Assembly: GCF_009830105.1 (NCBI RefSeq)
Contig: NZ_WURB01000013.1
Coordinates: forward strand, 1 to 64,000
Source: Microvirga makkahensis
GTDB lineage: Bacteria > Pseudomonadota > Alphaproteobacteria > Rhizobiales > Beijerinckiaceae
Direction: 5' to 3'
Length of the DNA: 64,000 nt
Both the position numbers and the translations under genes were made by a program. This document shows, one piece after another, positions 25,281-33,987 of the stretch. The notes under the pieces are model-generated. The model ran no database searches, was not told where the DNA came from, and saw nothing but the letters and a program-made list of their open reading frames with translations. Within the stretch, counting starts at the first letter, position 1. Every line of letters starts with the position of its first letter.

Positions 25281-25329
25281 TCAAGATGGAGGACGGTTTA
25301 GCCTTTTACAAGCCCGAACTCCATCTTGA
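25281..25329. repeat. Inverted repeat upstream of the cspA-like gene
   Basis: TCAAGATGGAG (25281-25291) and CTCCATCTTGA (25319-25329) form a perfect 11-base stem with a 27-base loop. Each arm is followed by a similar gaggacg. It lies about 220 bases before the cold-shock gene in a 450-base stretch without a recognisable gene (25090-25546), so it may be an RNA element, an operator or a terminator for something upstream. Confidence 0.45.
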
Positions 25330-25546
25330 GGACGATAATTTTCCTTCATGCCCGCGTGCCTTGTATTCGCCTCAAGTGAGCACTAAATACCCTTCTATCG
25401 ACATTTGGCCGGACAATCGGGCCGTACCGCCTTGGCCTGCCGGGCGCACGTTCAGACACTCTCCCAAACATCGACGAACCGAGCGGGGCCGTGCTGTGGC
25501 ACGTCCAGTCGCTCACGTGCACTGACGCATACCTAAGGACACTCCC

Positions 25547-25756
25547 ATGATTACGGGCACCGTTAAATTCTACAATGACCAGAAGGGCTTCGGCTTCATC
25601 CAGCCGGACAACGGCGACAAGGACGTGTTCGTCCACGCCACCGCTCTCGAGCGCGCCGGCCTGCGCGGCCTGCGCGAAGGCCAGAAGGTGGCCTTCGACA
25701 CGGCTGAGGACCGCCGCTCCGGCAAGGTCGCCGTCAACAACATCCAGACGGCCTAA
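25547..25756 (+). CDS. cspA: Cold-shock protein (CspA family)
   Basis: A 69-residue single cold-shock domain protein: MITGTVKFYNDQKGFGFIQP with RNP-1 (KGFGFI), DVFVHATALERAGL with RNP-2 (VFVHA), and GQKVAFDTAEDRRSGKVAVN at the end. Full family length. It acts as an RNA chaperone. The long upstream region without genes fits a structured 5' leader, common for cold-inducible csp genes. A hairpin terminator follows before infA. Confidence 0.95.
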   Translation: MITGTVKFYNDQKGFGFIQPDNGDKDVFVHATALERAGLRGLREGQKVAFDTAEDRRSGKVAVNNIQTA

Positions 25757-25802
25757 ATCGCCGTCACCATCAGGCGGCGCGGTGTTCCACGCCGCCTGAT
25801 AC

Positions 25803-25829
25803 AGCCGCCCTTCGGGAGCGGCTTTTTTG
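25803..25829 (+). terminator. Rho-independent terminator after cspA
   Basis: AGCCGC (25803-25808) pairs with GCGGCT (25818-25823) around a CCTTCGGG-type loop, followed directly by a T-run (ttttttgtttt). It lies between cspA and the infA-like gene, so infA may be read only by partial read-through or from its own start. Confidence 0.8.
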
Positions 25830-25852
25830 TTTTCAACTGAAGGATTTCCCAA

Positions 25853-26131
25853 ATGGCCAAGGAAGAACTGATCACCTTCGAGGGCGAAGTCGTCGAGATC
25901 CTGCCGGATGCGCGCTATCGCGTGAAGCTTGAGAGCGGACACGAGATCGTCGCCTATACTGCGGGCAAGATGAAGAAGAACCGCATCAAGACACTGGCCG
26001 GCGACCGCGTCACCGTCGAAATGTCGCCCTACGATCTCGACAAGGGACGCCTCATCTTCCGCCACAAAGACAGCGGGTCGGGCGCTCCCCGTCCGGCAGG
26101 CGCGCGCCGTCCGCAATTCCGCCGCCGCTAA
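25853..26131 (+). CDS. infA: Translation initiation factor IF-1
   Basis: The 92-residue product begins [20 protein letters not shown] and continues [20 protein letters not shown], then [20 protein letters not shown] and KGRLIFRHK, the complete S1/OB fold of IF-1. A basic tail of about 18 residues ([10 protein letters not shown]) is longer than in the E. coli protein (72 residues). IF-1 blocks the A site of the 30S subunit during initiation. Its place behind cspA, not in a housekeeping cluster, suggests a second copy tied to cold response. Confidence 0.93.
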   Translation: MAKEELITFEGEVVEILPDARYRVKLESGHEIVAYTAGKMKKNRIKTLAGDRVTVEMSPYDLDKGRLIFRHKDSGSGAPRPAGARRPQFRRR

Positions 26132-26159
26132 GCGGCGGTGCGGCTGAGCATTTCAGCCG
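26122..26159 (+). terminator. Two consecutive hairpins at the infA stop codon
   Basis: CCGCCGC-TAA-GCGGCGG (26122-26138) places the infA stop codon in the loop of a seven-base-pair stem. CGGCTGA-gcatt-TCAGCCG (26141-26159) follows at once. The next gene starts 15 bases later. Attenuation or mRNA processing between infA and the downstream gene is likely. Confidence 0.5.
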
Positions 26160-26173
26160 AGCAAAGGTTTACA

Positions 26174-26437
26174 ATGCCTGAAAAGACTTGGACATTCGAG
26201 GCCGGCGACTTGGTACCGGAATGGCTCATGCGCCAGACCAACTGCGTGTTGCGGTTCGGCCGTGACGCGGTTGTTGTCGAGAGCAACAGCGAGTTCCAGA
26301 TCTACCCGGCCAGCGCCATGGATGCCGACGATACGATGGTGCTGGCCGAGATCATCGACCAGCAGTTCGATGCGGAAGTCGAGCATACCCTCCCTATCAA
26401 GGCCCATACGGCGCCCCGGATGATGTCGCTCAATTGA
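26174..26437 (+). CDS. Hypothetical protein, 87 residues
   Basis: I do not recognise a family. The protein (MPEKTWTFEAGDLVPEWLMR and onward) is acidic, soluble, with no signal or membrane helix. The segment NCVLRFGRDAVVVESNSEFQ could be beta strands. ATG 26174 follows an AAAGG at about 26163. It sits between infA and another small protein on the same strand, so it may belong to the same cold-shock/translation cluster. Confidence 0.6.
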   Translation: MPEKTWTFEAGDLVPEWLMRQTNCVLRFGRDAVVVESNSEFQIYPASAMDADDTMVLAEIIDQQFDAEVEHTLPIKAHTAPRMMSLN

Positions 26438-26456
26438 TCGTAGGATAATTGTCTTC

Positions 26457-26687
26457 ATGAGCCACAACTATTCCGTTGGCCAGTTGGTTCGTGCCGCTGG
26501 CGCACACTTCGCTGATCGCACGAGCGGCATCTGTGAAGTCATTCGTCTGATGCCCGAGAGCAACGGGGAGTTCGGCTACAGGATCAAGAACACCGCAAGC
26601 GGGACCGAACGGGCCGTCGGCGAGTCACAGATCCGCGCTGTTGCGGTCGGACAAAGCATTCCGGCACCGGCCTCGGATGAACACTAA
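26457..26687 (+). CDS. Hypothetical protein, 76 residues
   Basis: A small soluble protein (MSHNYSVGQLVRAAGAHFAD, then SGICEVIRLMPESNGEFGYR and IKNTASGTERAVGESQIR). The pattern of a short beta barrel with G-x-V/I strands and a closing xxESQIRA resembles small SH3/KOW-like proteins of rhizobia, but I cannot name a family. It starts 19 bases after the previous gene and overlaps the plsC start region. Confidence 0.6.
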   Translation: MSHNYSVGQLVRAAGAHFADRTSGICEVIRLMPESNGEFGYRIKNTASGTERAVGESQIRAVAVGQSIPAPASDEH

Positions 26688-27432
26688 GCCACCTTTGATG
26701 AAGCCATCGACCATGCAGCGCGTCCGCTCGACTCTATTTGACCTTCTGCTGGCCCTTTGGACGGGACTGTTCGTGCCCGTCTTGGCCATTCTGTGGCTAT
26801 GTGGCTCTCCCGGGCGCGGCGTCCGGCTGACATCCCGGGTGTGGGCTCACGGCATTCTCGTCAGCCTGAAGTGGCTTGTCGGCCTGACCTACATCGAGCG
26901 GGGTCAACACAATATCCCTGATGAACCCTGCCTCATCATTGCCAATCACCAGTCGACCTGGGAGACGCTGGCGTTCCTGATCCTGTTTCCGGATGTGGCG
27001 ATTGTCGCGAAGCAGGAACTGCTGACGATTCCTGTCTTCGCCTGGTTCCTGCGCAAGTCGCCGATGATCCTGATCGATCGGGAGAGCGGCTCGAAGGCGG
27101 TCCGCAAGATGGTGGAGGAGAGCCAGGCGGCGCTGGCTCAGGGCCGTTCCGTGCTGATCTTCCCTGAAGGGACCCGAAAGCTGGCCTCCGAACCGATCGA
27201 GTTCAAGCGCGGGGTGGAGCTACTCTACGCGAAGCTCGACAGGCCCGTTCTCCCGGTAGCTCTGAACTCCGGCCACTTCTGGGGTCCCGGCCGGCCGTAT
27301 AAGCGAGCGGGGACAATCTCGGTTTCCTACCTCGATCCGATTCCTCCGGGTCTTGCCGCCCGCGAATTCATGCGCCAAGCGGAGCAACTCCTGGAGGCAG
27401 AGAGAAGGGCCTCATGGCTCCAGGCGGCCTGA
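26677..27432 (+). CDS. plsC: 1-acyl-sn-glycerol-3-phosphate acyltransferase (PlsC family)
   Basis: A membrane acyltransferase that makes phosphatidic acid from lysophosphatidic acid. An N-terminal membrane helix (LFDLLLALWTGLFVPVLAIL) precedes the catalytic motif IIANHQSTWETLAF. This is an H-x4-E form instead of the commoner H-x4-D, as in some NlaA-type acyltransferases. FPEGTRK, the second conserved block, is present, followed by PVLPVALNSG. The start is uncertain: ATG 26677 overlaps the previous gene by 11 bases, and ATG 26698 is an alternative. Length of about 245-250 residues is normal. Confidence 0.88.
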   Translation: MNTKPPLMKPSTMQRVRSTLFDLLLALWTGLFVPVLAILWLCGSPGRGVRLTSRVWAHGILVSLKWLVGLTYIERGQHNIPDEPCLIIANHQSTWETLAFLILFPDVAIVAKQELLTIPVFAWFLRKSPMILIDRESGSKAVRKMVEESQAALAQGRSVLIFPEGTRKLASEPIEFKRGVELLYAKLDRPVLPVALNSGHFWGPGRPYKRAGTISVSYLDPIPPGLAAREFMRQAEQLLEAERRASWLQAA

Positions 27433-27492
27433 GGCCTCACTCCGGCAATTGCTGAGTGCCACGGAATGGCAATGCCCAATTGCTTCCTGGCG

Positions 27493-27562
27493 CGGAACCG
27501 AAAGACGTTTAGAGGTCCGCTTATCTCCCACGATTGCGGCCTCTAGACCTATTTCGGTTCCG
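27493..27562. repeat. Long imperfect hairpin in the plsC/eamA intergenic gap
   Basis: CGGAACCGAAA (27493-27503) pairs exactly with TTTCGGTTCCG (27552-27562). Inside, TAGAGG pairs with CCTCTA, and a further TCCGC/GCGG pair closes the stem, giving arms of about 28 bases with one six-base internal bubble. The 27433-27981 gap holds no gene I can support; this palindrome is its only clear structure. Confidence 0.5.
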
Positions 27563-27981
27563 TGCCAGAGCCCCACGAGCATAGGCCAATCCGCGCTTCA
27601 CGGCATGAAGAAATCACAGCCGATCGGAGATAAGAGGAGCGCACGCCTCATTGAGGTATCGACACCTCCCCAGACGAGGGAAGAGATTGCGATCGTGCCG
27701 GACGAGCACTTGCGCGCCTGGACCCGTTGGGCTTCGGTGATTTCAGCTTCATCCGTTCTGACGATTTCGCCTCAGACGCCTGTTGCGCAGGAGACTTTGG
27801 CGCCGCCGGCGATGCACTCGATTTCGCTCCCGCTCAATAAGGGCGGAAAGTCTACTTCGCGTCGCGCACCGAAATCCCTGACCCCTTCGGACCGTCTGCT
27901 ACGTGAGGCTTGCTGCTCTCAGACTACCATCTCGGGAGGGCCAGAAGCGGACCTTCGCGGAGGAGCTGGATGAATCTGGGT

Positions 27982-28896
27982 CTAGGTCCTCGGCCGCTCC
28001 CTGTTCTCGAGCCACCGTTCGGCCGGTGACGCGAGCATTGTGGTTGAGACCACGATGGCTGCGCCGAGGCACAGAGACGGCGACGGAACCTCTCCGAAGA
28101 AAAGCCAGCCTGCAAAACCTGAGAAGATGATGGACAAGTACCCGATCGGAGCCAAAAGCCGCGCCTCTTGCTTCTGATAGGCCTGAAGCCAGCAATATTG
28201 TCCCATCTGTGCCAGGACGCCGACGAGGATGATGTTCGGCGCCTCGGTCCAGGGGATCGGTACCCACACGATGGCAGCGGGGACGGTCGTCAATACGGTC
28301 AGGCCAACCGTGTAGAACAGCATGAGCACGACGGTGCTCTCACCGGCAAGGCGCCTCGTCTGAACAACCGCGAGAGAGCCGAAGAATACCGATCCGAAGG
28401 CCGCGAGGAGTCCCATGTTCCACGGGATCGCGTCCGGCTGCACCATGATGATGACCCCGAGGAAACCGAGTGCCGTGAAGACATAGCGGGTCTTGCTGAC
28501 TGTCTCTCCAAGCATGAAGGCTGCCATCACCAAGAGCACGAGCGGGCGAGTGAATCCGATAGCCGTGACCAAAGCGAGGGGCAATGCCGCGAAAGCGGCG
28601 AAATTGAATGTCAGTGCGATGGAGTTGAACCCGACCCGAGTGAGATGACTTCGGATGTTGGACAGGTTCGCCAGCTCGGCCCGGTGACGCCACAGCAGCG
28701 GCGCTACCGAGATGAACCCGACAAGCGAGCGCAAGAAGACGAGCTGGACGGCCGGATAAGTTTGGCCCTCGGACTTGACGACGGCCTGCATGGTGGTGAC
28801 CAGCGCCATGTCGAGCAGCAGCCAGCCCGCGCTCCTCCATAGCGGAACCGGAGACGGGAGCGCGCTGGTGTCGGGTTGCGCCGCCATGTCTCTCAC
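27982..28896 (-). CDS. EamA/DMT-superfamily transporter
   Basis: A 304-residue membrane protein with about ten transmembrane helices in two EamA repeats. The first includes VFLRSLVGFISVAPLLW and FTRPLVLLVMAAFMLGET; the second includes ARLLAPIGYLSIIFSGFAGW then LFFGEVPSPSLCLGAAIVV. DMT proteins of this type export small metabolites or amino acids. The GTG at 28896 or ATG 28887 (MAAQPDTS) can be the start. It follows the PIG-L gene by six bases and is the last gene of the ROK-PIG-L-EamA operon. An export role for a product of the locus is an inference. Confidence 0.85.
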   Translation of the reverse strand: MRDMAAQPDTSALPSPVPLWRSAGWLLLDMALVTTMQAVVKSEGQTYPAVQLVFLRSLVGFISVAPLLWRHRAELANLSNIRSHLTRVGFNSIALTFNFAAFAALPLALVTAIGFTRPLVLLVMAAFMLGETVSKTRYVFTALGFLGVIIMVQPDAIPWNMGLLAAFGSVFFGSLAVVQTRRLAGESTVVLMLFYTVGLTVLTTVPAAIVWVPIPWTEAPNIILVGVLAQMGQYCWLQAYQKQEARLLAPIGYLSIIFSGFAGWLFFGEVPSPSLCLGAAIVVSTTMLASPAERWLENRERPRT

Positions 28897-28902
28897 GGGC
28901 TA

Positions 28903-31299
28903 TCAGGCGGGTTGAACCAGATTCGCCAACAGGCGGAAGGCGCCTGGAACCAGCTTATCCAGTTGATGGTGCAGCGCGAGCGCCACATGGGTATGGCGTC
29001 CCCGCCCGATGCGAGCCGAGATGAGCGAACCCTTGAGCGGGTTCTCGCCTGGATCGTTCAGGGCAAGAAGTTCCTCATAGACGGGGTCGTACTCTGCCGC
29101 GAAATAAAGCCCTCTCTCCTTGTCCCAATCCTGCCAGTCTCCCGCCTCGATCCGGTTCGGACATGTGAGCAGAGAATTCTCCGGCTTCAGAACCGTGACC
29201 GGAGCGGAGGGATCGGTCACGCGCCACCGGAGCGACGGCGAACCGATGGCAAGGCGGCGTGGCGGCGTCTGATCGGGGTCCCAACCATCCGTGGGACGGT
29301 GGTAGAGGGTCACCAGATGTCCGCCCTCCTCCACGAAGCGATGCAGGTGCCCCCTCGCAGCCCGGAGGTCCCGCCGCAGCCCGAACGCGAAGATGCCGAC
29401 GACGATGGTCGTAAACTCCGAAAGGGAGCCTGTCTTCAGATCGGCTTCGGCGAGATCCGTCACGGCGAGTCCGAGGCGGCGCATGTGAGCGCCGACATTG
29501 TCGCTTCCGCCTCCCACATATCCGATGCGGGTATTGGGGGGGAGAGCGACATCGAGCGTCAGAATCGTGAGTTCCGCCGGTGCTGTGAAAGATGCGGATC
29601 CGATATGGGGATAGGCGACAATCTGGAGCTGGCTTGCCGGCCTGCCATCGACGATCGGGATGAGCTTGACAACCCCGGTGTCTGCCCTTTGTGGCGGATC
29701 GACGATCCAGTCGCCACTCTCCATTCGGATGCTCCAACCTTCGGGCACCTGCCACCCTGCAGGATCGGCCCCTATGGCTTGAACCCGGATACCGTATGGA
29801 CGATCTTTGGCCTTGATAACCGCAATGGCGGGATCGAGGGACAGGGATTGCCGAGGGCCGATCTTCAGAGGCTCCTCAGGATCCAGATGAACTCGGATGG
29901 TGCGTCCTTCCACGTCGCCCGAAACAATGACCCCGATCTCGCCATTGCCGCCCATGGGGTCGTAGGCCTCAGGGTAGTCGCCCGTATAGGATGCCGATGC
30001 CGGAATAGTGATCCCATACTGGACATGTCCCGGCCCTCCGGCCGTCTTGACGGCTTCTATCCCATCGGGAAGACGAGGTGAGACCCTGAAGTTAGCAAGA
30101 CCCGGCGCATCGGCGTGAATGTCCAGGGTTATCCGCGCTCCGGGATGGCACCGGCCATCGAAGGCTGTGCGCGCCGCATTCGCATGCACCTCGAAGAGGG
30201 TGGCATCGATCTCGCGCAGCTTGCGGTCGAGGCGATGTCCCACCTGATGGATGATCTCCCGATTCAGATCTTGTTTTGCCGCCTCGATCAGGAGCGCAGC
30301 CTGGCCGACCGCCTGGCTGATCCGCTTGCGGTCCGGAAACGCCGCAATGGCGGCATCAATGCGATCCTGCGCCTCCCGCAGAGAAGCGGCCGCGGCCTCC
30401 GTCAGCCCCGGTGTGGCCGCAAGGTCCGCGAGGCTTGCAGGCAGGTGATCTCGAATGTCGCTCTCAGCCTCCGAGGACCCGCAGGCCCAAAGCTTCAAGT
30501 GAAGGCTCCACTGGTCCACGGAATCGTCGCGCCATATGCCCATGCCCTGGGACGCATGCGCCGACCGGGACCACTCACCGAGCTGCCGGTACGCCAAACC
30601 GGTGACCTCGTCGCCTCCGGCGATCCGGATGCTGAGTGTCGCGGGTGGCGGGGGCACTTCGTCGTCATACGCGTAGCCCGCTCCCGACCATGCCGGCAGA
30701 TAGAACTTGGAAACCTGCCACGGCCGAAGGCCCAAACCCGCATGTTCCGGAAAGGCGGCGGGATCGGCTGCCAGGACGAATGCTCGTTCGGCTGCCCGGG
30801 TCATCGCCCGATGATGGCCATGCTGCCCCGGCACGTCCAGGAAGGTTGGAATGACGATGTCCGGCCGGTACTGCCGATAGGTCCGAACGAGCCTCTCCAC
30901 GATGCGTTCCCTGCCCCATCGCCGGAGCGTATCGTCCCCGTTCTTGGAGAAGCCGAAATCATGAACCGGATCGTCCGGCCCGTGGCCCAACCACGCCACA
31001 TCGGCATCCATGCGGCGAGCAGCTTCCGCCATTTCTGCGGTCCTGAGCACCCCAAGGGCCCCTCCCCGCTCCGGCCCGAGAGCGTTCTGGCCGCCCTCTC
31101 CCCTTGTCGAGCAGGCCACGACGACCCGCATGCCATAAGCAAACCTCAAGGCCGCCAGCAGGCCGTTGGCCTCGTCGTCCGGGTGCGCCCCGGTGTTCAT
31201 CACGGTTACGACGGACCGCAGCCGGCTTAAGGAGCGATGAAGGCGGACAAGGGCCGGCTGATGGACCGCACGAGCAAGACGTCTATGGTCGTCCAACAA
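28903..31299 (-). CDS. Large PIG-L family deacetylase
   Basis: A 798-residue zinc-dependent N-deacetylase-type protein. The catalytic motif TGAHPDDEANG lies at residues 36-46 (H39, D41, D42, E43); the third metal ligand is in VPGQHGHHRAMTRAAERAF. After the LmbE/PIG-L domain (to about 260) come beta-rich domains and a C-terminal part with a glutamine-amidotransferase-like look (TTIVVGIFAFGLRRDL, EEGGHLVTLYHR) that ends with RLLANLV. This long form occurs in rhizobia and Bacteroidetes; the usual substrates of the core domain are N-acetylglucosaminyl conjugates. I chose TTG 31299 because AGGAG lies seven bases upstream; it overlaps the ROK gene by 17 bases. ATG 31338 would lie deep in that gene. 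No signal peptide is visible. Confidence 0.85.
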   Translation of the reverse strand: MLDDHRRLARAVHQPALVRLHRSLSRLRSVVTVMNTGAHPDDEANGLLAALRFAYGMRVVVACSTRGEGGQNALGPERGGALGVLRTAEMAEAARRMDADVAWLGHGPDDPVHDFGFSKNGDDTLRRWGRERIVERLVRTYRQYRPDIVIPTFLDVPGQHGHHRAMTRAAERAFVLAADPAAFPEHAGLGLRPWQVSKFYLPAWSGAGYAYDDEVPPPPATLSIRIAGGDEVTGLAYRQLGEWSRSAHASQGMGIWRDDSVDQWSLHLKLWACGSSEAESDIRDHLPASLADLAATPGLTEAAAASLREAQDRIDAAIAAFPDRKRISQAVGQAALLIEAAKQDLNREIIHQVGHRLDRKLREIDATLFEVHANAARTAFDGRCHPGARITLDIHADAPGLANFRVSPRLPDGIEAVKTAGGPGHVQYGITIPASASYTGDYPEAYDPMGGNGEIGVIVSGDVEGRTIRVHLDPEEPLKIGPRQSLSLDPAIAVIKAKDRPYGIRVQAIGADPAGWQVPEGWSIRMESGDWIVDPPQRADTGVVKLIPIVDGRPASQLQIVAYPHIGSASFTAPAELTILTLDVALPPNTRIGYVGGGSDNVGAHMRRLGLAVTDLAEADLKTGSLSEFTTIVVGIFAFGLRRDLRAARGHLHRFVEEGGHLVTLYHRPTDGWDPDQTPPRRLAIGSPSLRWRVTDPSAPVTVLKPENSLLTCPNRIEAGDWQDWDKERGLYFAAEYDPVYEELLALNDPGENPLKGSLISARIGRGRHTHVALALHHQLDKLVPGAFRLLANLVQPA

Positions 31300-32551
31300 G
31301 AGAAATCTCCTCGTTCGGCTGCTCCCGGTGGGCCACATGGGCGGTATCGAGCCGAGGCGTCATCGCGTCCAAGAGCGGCAGGGCGGCAGCGCCGAGGGCG
31401 GCTGTGAGCCGGCCCGTCCGCCCGTGGATCAGACGCGCTTCGGTCCGGTTCCTGCGACGTGCGACCGAAAGGGGCAGCGGCTGCATGGTTTGGACGAGTT
31501 GCTCCAGAAGGCTCAGTGGAAGGGCGCCGCCAATCACGACAGCCTCGGGATCGAAGAGGTTTTCGAGCATCGCGACCTGAGGCGCCAGATAACCGGCCGC
31601 CTCCTCGATCCATGCTTCGACGACAGGATGCTTGTCGTGATGGAGCCGTTCAAGCTGCGCATAATCGACGTTCTGGATCCCGGCCGCGTTCAGCCGCTCG
31701 CCAAGGGCATGAAGCGACGCATAAGCCTCCAGGCAGCCGTGCTGCCCGCACGAGCAGAGGCGCCCGCCCTTCTCCACCAGCACATGTCCGATCTCGCCTG
31801 CGTTGCCGTTGGCGCCGCGATACGGGCGGCCATCGATCATGATTCCCAGGCCCAACCCTTGCCCGAAATAGATCAGGCAGAAGTCTTTCAGGTCCTTGGC
31901 CGCCCCATGAAGACGTTCGCCGACGGCCGCGGCGGTGGCATCGTTCTCGAGCGTGATGGGCGAACCCAGCACTTGCCCGATGCCGGCAACCGGGTCGAAA
32001 TCCAGCCACCCCGACAGGGTCGTCGGCCCGACGGAGGTCATGCCCTCGACATTGAACGGACCCGGCATGACGACTCCAACCCCAATAAGCTGCGGGACAG
32101 GAGGCCTCAGCTGCGCCTGCGCCGCCTCGATCTCCGCCTTGATGGCTGGGAGCACGGTTTCTGGATCGTTGCGCCGGATCGGCAAGGTCCGATGGGCGCG
32201 GACACGGCCGCCGATATCCACGAGCAGGGTCGAGATATGCTCCGCGGCAATCTCGATTCCAGCGGTCATGCCGCCGTCGGGATTGACCGCAAACTGGATC
32301 GGCGGCAGGCCGCGCCCGGCCCTGAGCCGGCCGGTCCTGATGAGCAGGCCGTCTGCGACGAGATCGTCGACGATGTTCGAGACTGCCTGAGTGCTCAGAT
32401 GCGCATGGCGCGAGATCTCCATCCGCCCGACCGGACCGAGCTGCCGCACGACATCCAGCACCACACGGCGATTATGAGAGCGGTTGCGCTCCGGATTGCT
32501 TCCGATTGTCGACGGTGTCCCGCCTGTGGATTTTCTCGGCATCTCCGCCAC
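31283..32551 (-). CDS. ROK-family transcriptional regulator
   Basis: A 422-residue NagC/XylR-type repressor. The N-terminal winged helix-turn-helix is at about residues 25-85 (NRRVVLDVVRQLGPVGRMEI, then SRHAHLSTQAVSNIVDDLVA). A ROK kinase-like domain follows with the zinc site CSCGQHGCLEAYAS and GNAGEIGHVLV, so it probably binds a sugar or amino sugar as effector. The gene is divergent from the ABC operon across 159 bases and is first in the operon with the PIG-L and EamA genes. It probably controls both sides. ATG 32551 is the likely start. Confidence 0.9.
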   Translation of the reverse strand: MAEMPRKSTGGTPSTIGSNPERNRSHNRRVVLDVVRQLGPVGRMEISRHAHLSTQAVSNIVDDLVADGLLIRTGRLRAGRGLPPIQFAVNPDGGMTAGIEIAAEHISTLLVDIGGRVRAHRTLPIRRNDPETVLPAIKAEIEAAQAQLRPPVPQLIGVGVVMPGPFNVEGMTSVGPTTLSGWLDFDPVAGIGQVLGSPITLENDATAAAVGERLHGAAKDLKDFCLIYFGQGLGLGIMIDGRPYRGANGNAGEIGHVLVEKGGRLCSCGQHGCLEAYASLHALGERLNAAGIQNVDYAQLERLHHDKHPVVEAWIEEAAGYLAPQVAMLENLFDPEAVVIGGALPLSLLEQLVQTMQPLPLSVARRRNRTEARLIHGRTGRLTAALGAAALPLLDAMTPRLDTAHVAHREQPNEEISLVGRP

Positions 32552-32710
32552 TCCATACGGGTACGATGCCGCGGGCCAAAAAATAACTCAAGTGAATTAT
32601 CTTATTGACAGGTTCCTCGCTCTAGAGGAGCCTTGAGGCCGGAACGGTCCTTCCAAAGGCCGGCACCAGAGAAATGTCGGCGCCCTGCGCCCGCAATAAT
32701 GGAGAGGGAT
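32552..32710. promoter_or_regulatory. Divergent control region of the ROK/ABC locus
   Basis: The AT-rich stretch aaaaaataactcaagtgaat then tatcttattgaca (32579-32610) stands out in the GC-rich context. TTGACA at 32605-32610 is a good -35 for the ABC operon, though the -10 is weak. The imperfect dyad taactcaagtgaatta lies just upstream and is a candidate ROK operator. GGAGAGGG at 32701-32708 is the ribosome site for the binding protein. Confidence 0.4.
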
Positions 32711-33964
32711 ATGCGTTTTCGTCATCTGCTCGCGAGCGTCGCCATCAGCTTCGCCACCCTGGCTGCTTCCGGCGCCAAGGCCGTCGAGATCGAGTACTGG
32801 CAGTACGTGTTCGACACGCGCGTCAAGGCGATGAACCAGTTGATCGCCAAGTTCCAGGAGGCCAACCCGGATATCAAGGTCAAGCAGACCACCTTCCCCT
32901 ATGCGGACTACCAGACGAAGGTCGCTGCTGCGATTCTGGCGGGCCAGGGACCGGACGTGGTGCAGCTCTTCTATGGCTGGACCGACAATTTCATCGCCGG
33001 CAAGATGATCCGCCCCCTACGTGCCGAAGCATTTCCGGCCGCCGATATCGAACGGGATTTCTTCCCGATCGTGAGTGCGATGAAGCGCGGAAACGACTAT
33101 TACGGCCTGCCGACGGCCGTCCGCTCACTGGCATTGTTCTACAACAAGAAGGCCTTCAAGGATGCGGGCCTCGATCCCAACAATCCGCCCAAGACCCTCG
33201 ACGAGCTCGTCGCCGCCGCCGAGAAGACCACCAAGCGCGACGGCAGCGGTAACATCGTTTCCGCCGGCATAACGCTCGACATGGCCGGACAGGATCATCA
33301 TTGGTGGCGCGAGGTGCTGGTCCGTCAGTTCGACGGCGCTCCCTATACGAATGACGACACCAAGGTCGCCTATAACGACGAGGCCGGCCTGAAGGCCCTG
33401 ACCTTCTACACGGACCTCCAGAAAAAGCACAAGGTCGGCCAGGTTGGCTTCATGGACGAAGGGCAGGCCGCCTTCCGCGCGGGCCTTGCCGCCATGACCA
33501 TCGACGGCACCTTCCGCCTCGGCTCCTTCAACACGATCAAGGGCTTCGAATGGGGCGTGACCGAGCTTCCCGCCAATGCCGAAGGCGTGCGCAGCAACTA
33601 CGCCAGCTACTTCGCCAACGCGATCACCACGAAGGCCGAGGGCGAGAAGCTCGCGGCCGCCGAGAAGTTCCTGGCCTATGTCTCTTCGCCCGAGGCCATG
33701 AAGATCTGGCTGGAGGTCGTGGGTGAGCTGCCGGCCCGCCGCACCGCGGCTCTCACTCCCGAGAACATCGGCCACCCGGTCTACGGCCCGTTCCTCAAGG
33801 GGCTCGAATATGCCCACACGACCCAGTTCAAGGACGAGGCGGCCCAGCGTCAGGCGGCCATGGACATGGTCAACCGGGTCCTGATCCAGGGCGAGGAGCC
33901 GAAGGCATCGCTCGCCAAGGCGGCCGAGGACGAGCAGGCGATCATCGACCGCGCCAAGCGCTGA
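32711..33964 (+). CDS. Extracellular solute-binding protein (family 1, carbohydrate type)
   Basis: A 417-residue periplasmic receptor. The signal peptide MRFRHLLASVAISFATLAAS ends near AKA. The mature part has the family-1 pattern: VEIEYWQYVFDTRVKAMNQL, GPDVVQLFYGWTDNFI, YYGLPTAVRSLALFYNKKAF, AAMTIDGTFRLGSF, and a C-terminal helix bundle. It would deliver a sugar or sugar-like compound to the two permeases that follow. ATG 32711 has GGAGAGGG upstream; the frame is open to 32633 without a signal peptide there. The ligand is unknown. Confidence 0.92.
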   Translation: MRFRHLLASVAISFATLAASGAKAVEIEYWQYVFDTRVKAMNQLIAKFQEANPDIKVKQTTFPYADYQTKVAAAILAGQGPDVVQLFYGWTDNFIAGKMIRPLRAEAFPAADIERDFFPIVSAMKRGNDYYGLPTAVRSLALFYNKKAFKDAGLDPNNPPKTLDELVAAAEKTTKRDGSGNIVSAGITLDMAGQDHHWWREVLVRQFDGAPYTNDDTKVAYNDEAGLKALTFYTDLQKKHKVGQVGFMDEGQAAFRAGLAAMTIDGTFRLGSFNTIKGFEWGVTELPANAEGVRSNYASYFANAITTKAEGEKLAAAEKFLAYVSSPEAMKIWLEVVGELPARRTAALTPENIGHPVYGPFLKGLEYAHTTQFKDEAAQRQAAMDMVNRVLIQGEEPKASLAKAAEDEQAIIDRAKR

Positions 33965-33977
33965 GACGAAGTCAGCG
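33959..33977 (+). terminator. Hairpin overlapping the stop codon of the solute-binding protein gene
   Basis: CGCTGA-gacgaag-TCAGCG is a perfect six-base stem that includes the TGA stop. It lies between the receptor gene and the first permease gene. It probably protects the receptor mRNA and sets stoichiometry rather than ending transcription. Confidence 0.45.
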
Positions 33978-33987
33978 AGGATCAAAC

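Noticed and set aside
27433..27973. Plus-strand frame of 206 codons after plsC
   Set aside because: Its first part overlaps plsC out of frame and the rest has no family features; the strong palindrome inside it argues for non-coding DNA.
28876..31230. Long plus-strand open frames (about 400 and 370 codons) opposite the PIG-L gene
   Set aside because: They mirror codon bias of the minus-strand deacetylase, whose AHPDDE and HGHH motifs are intact.
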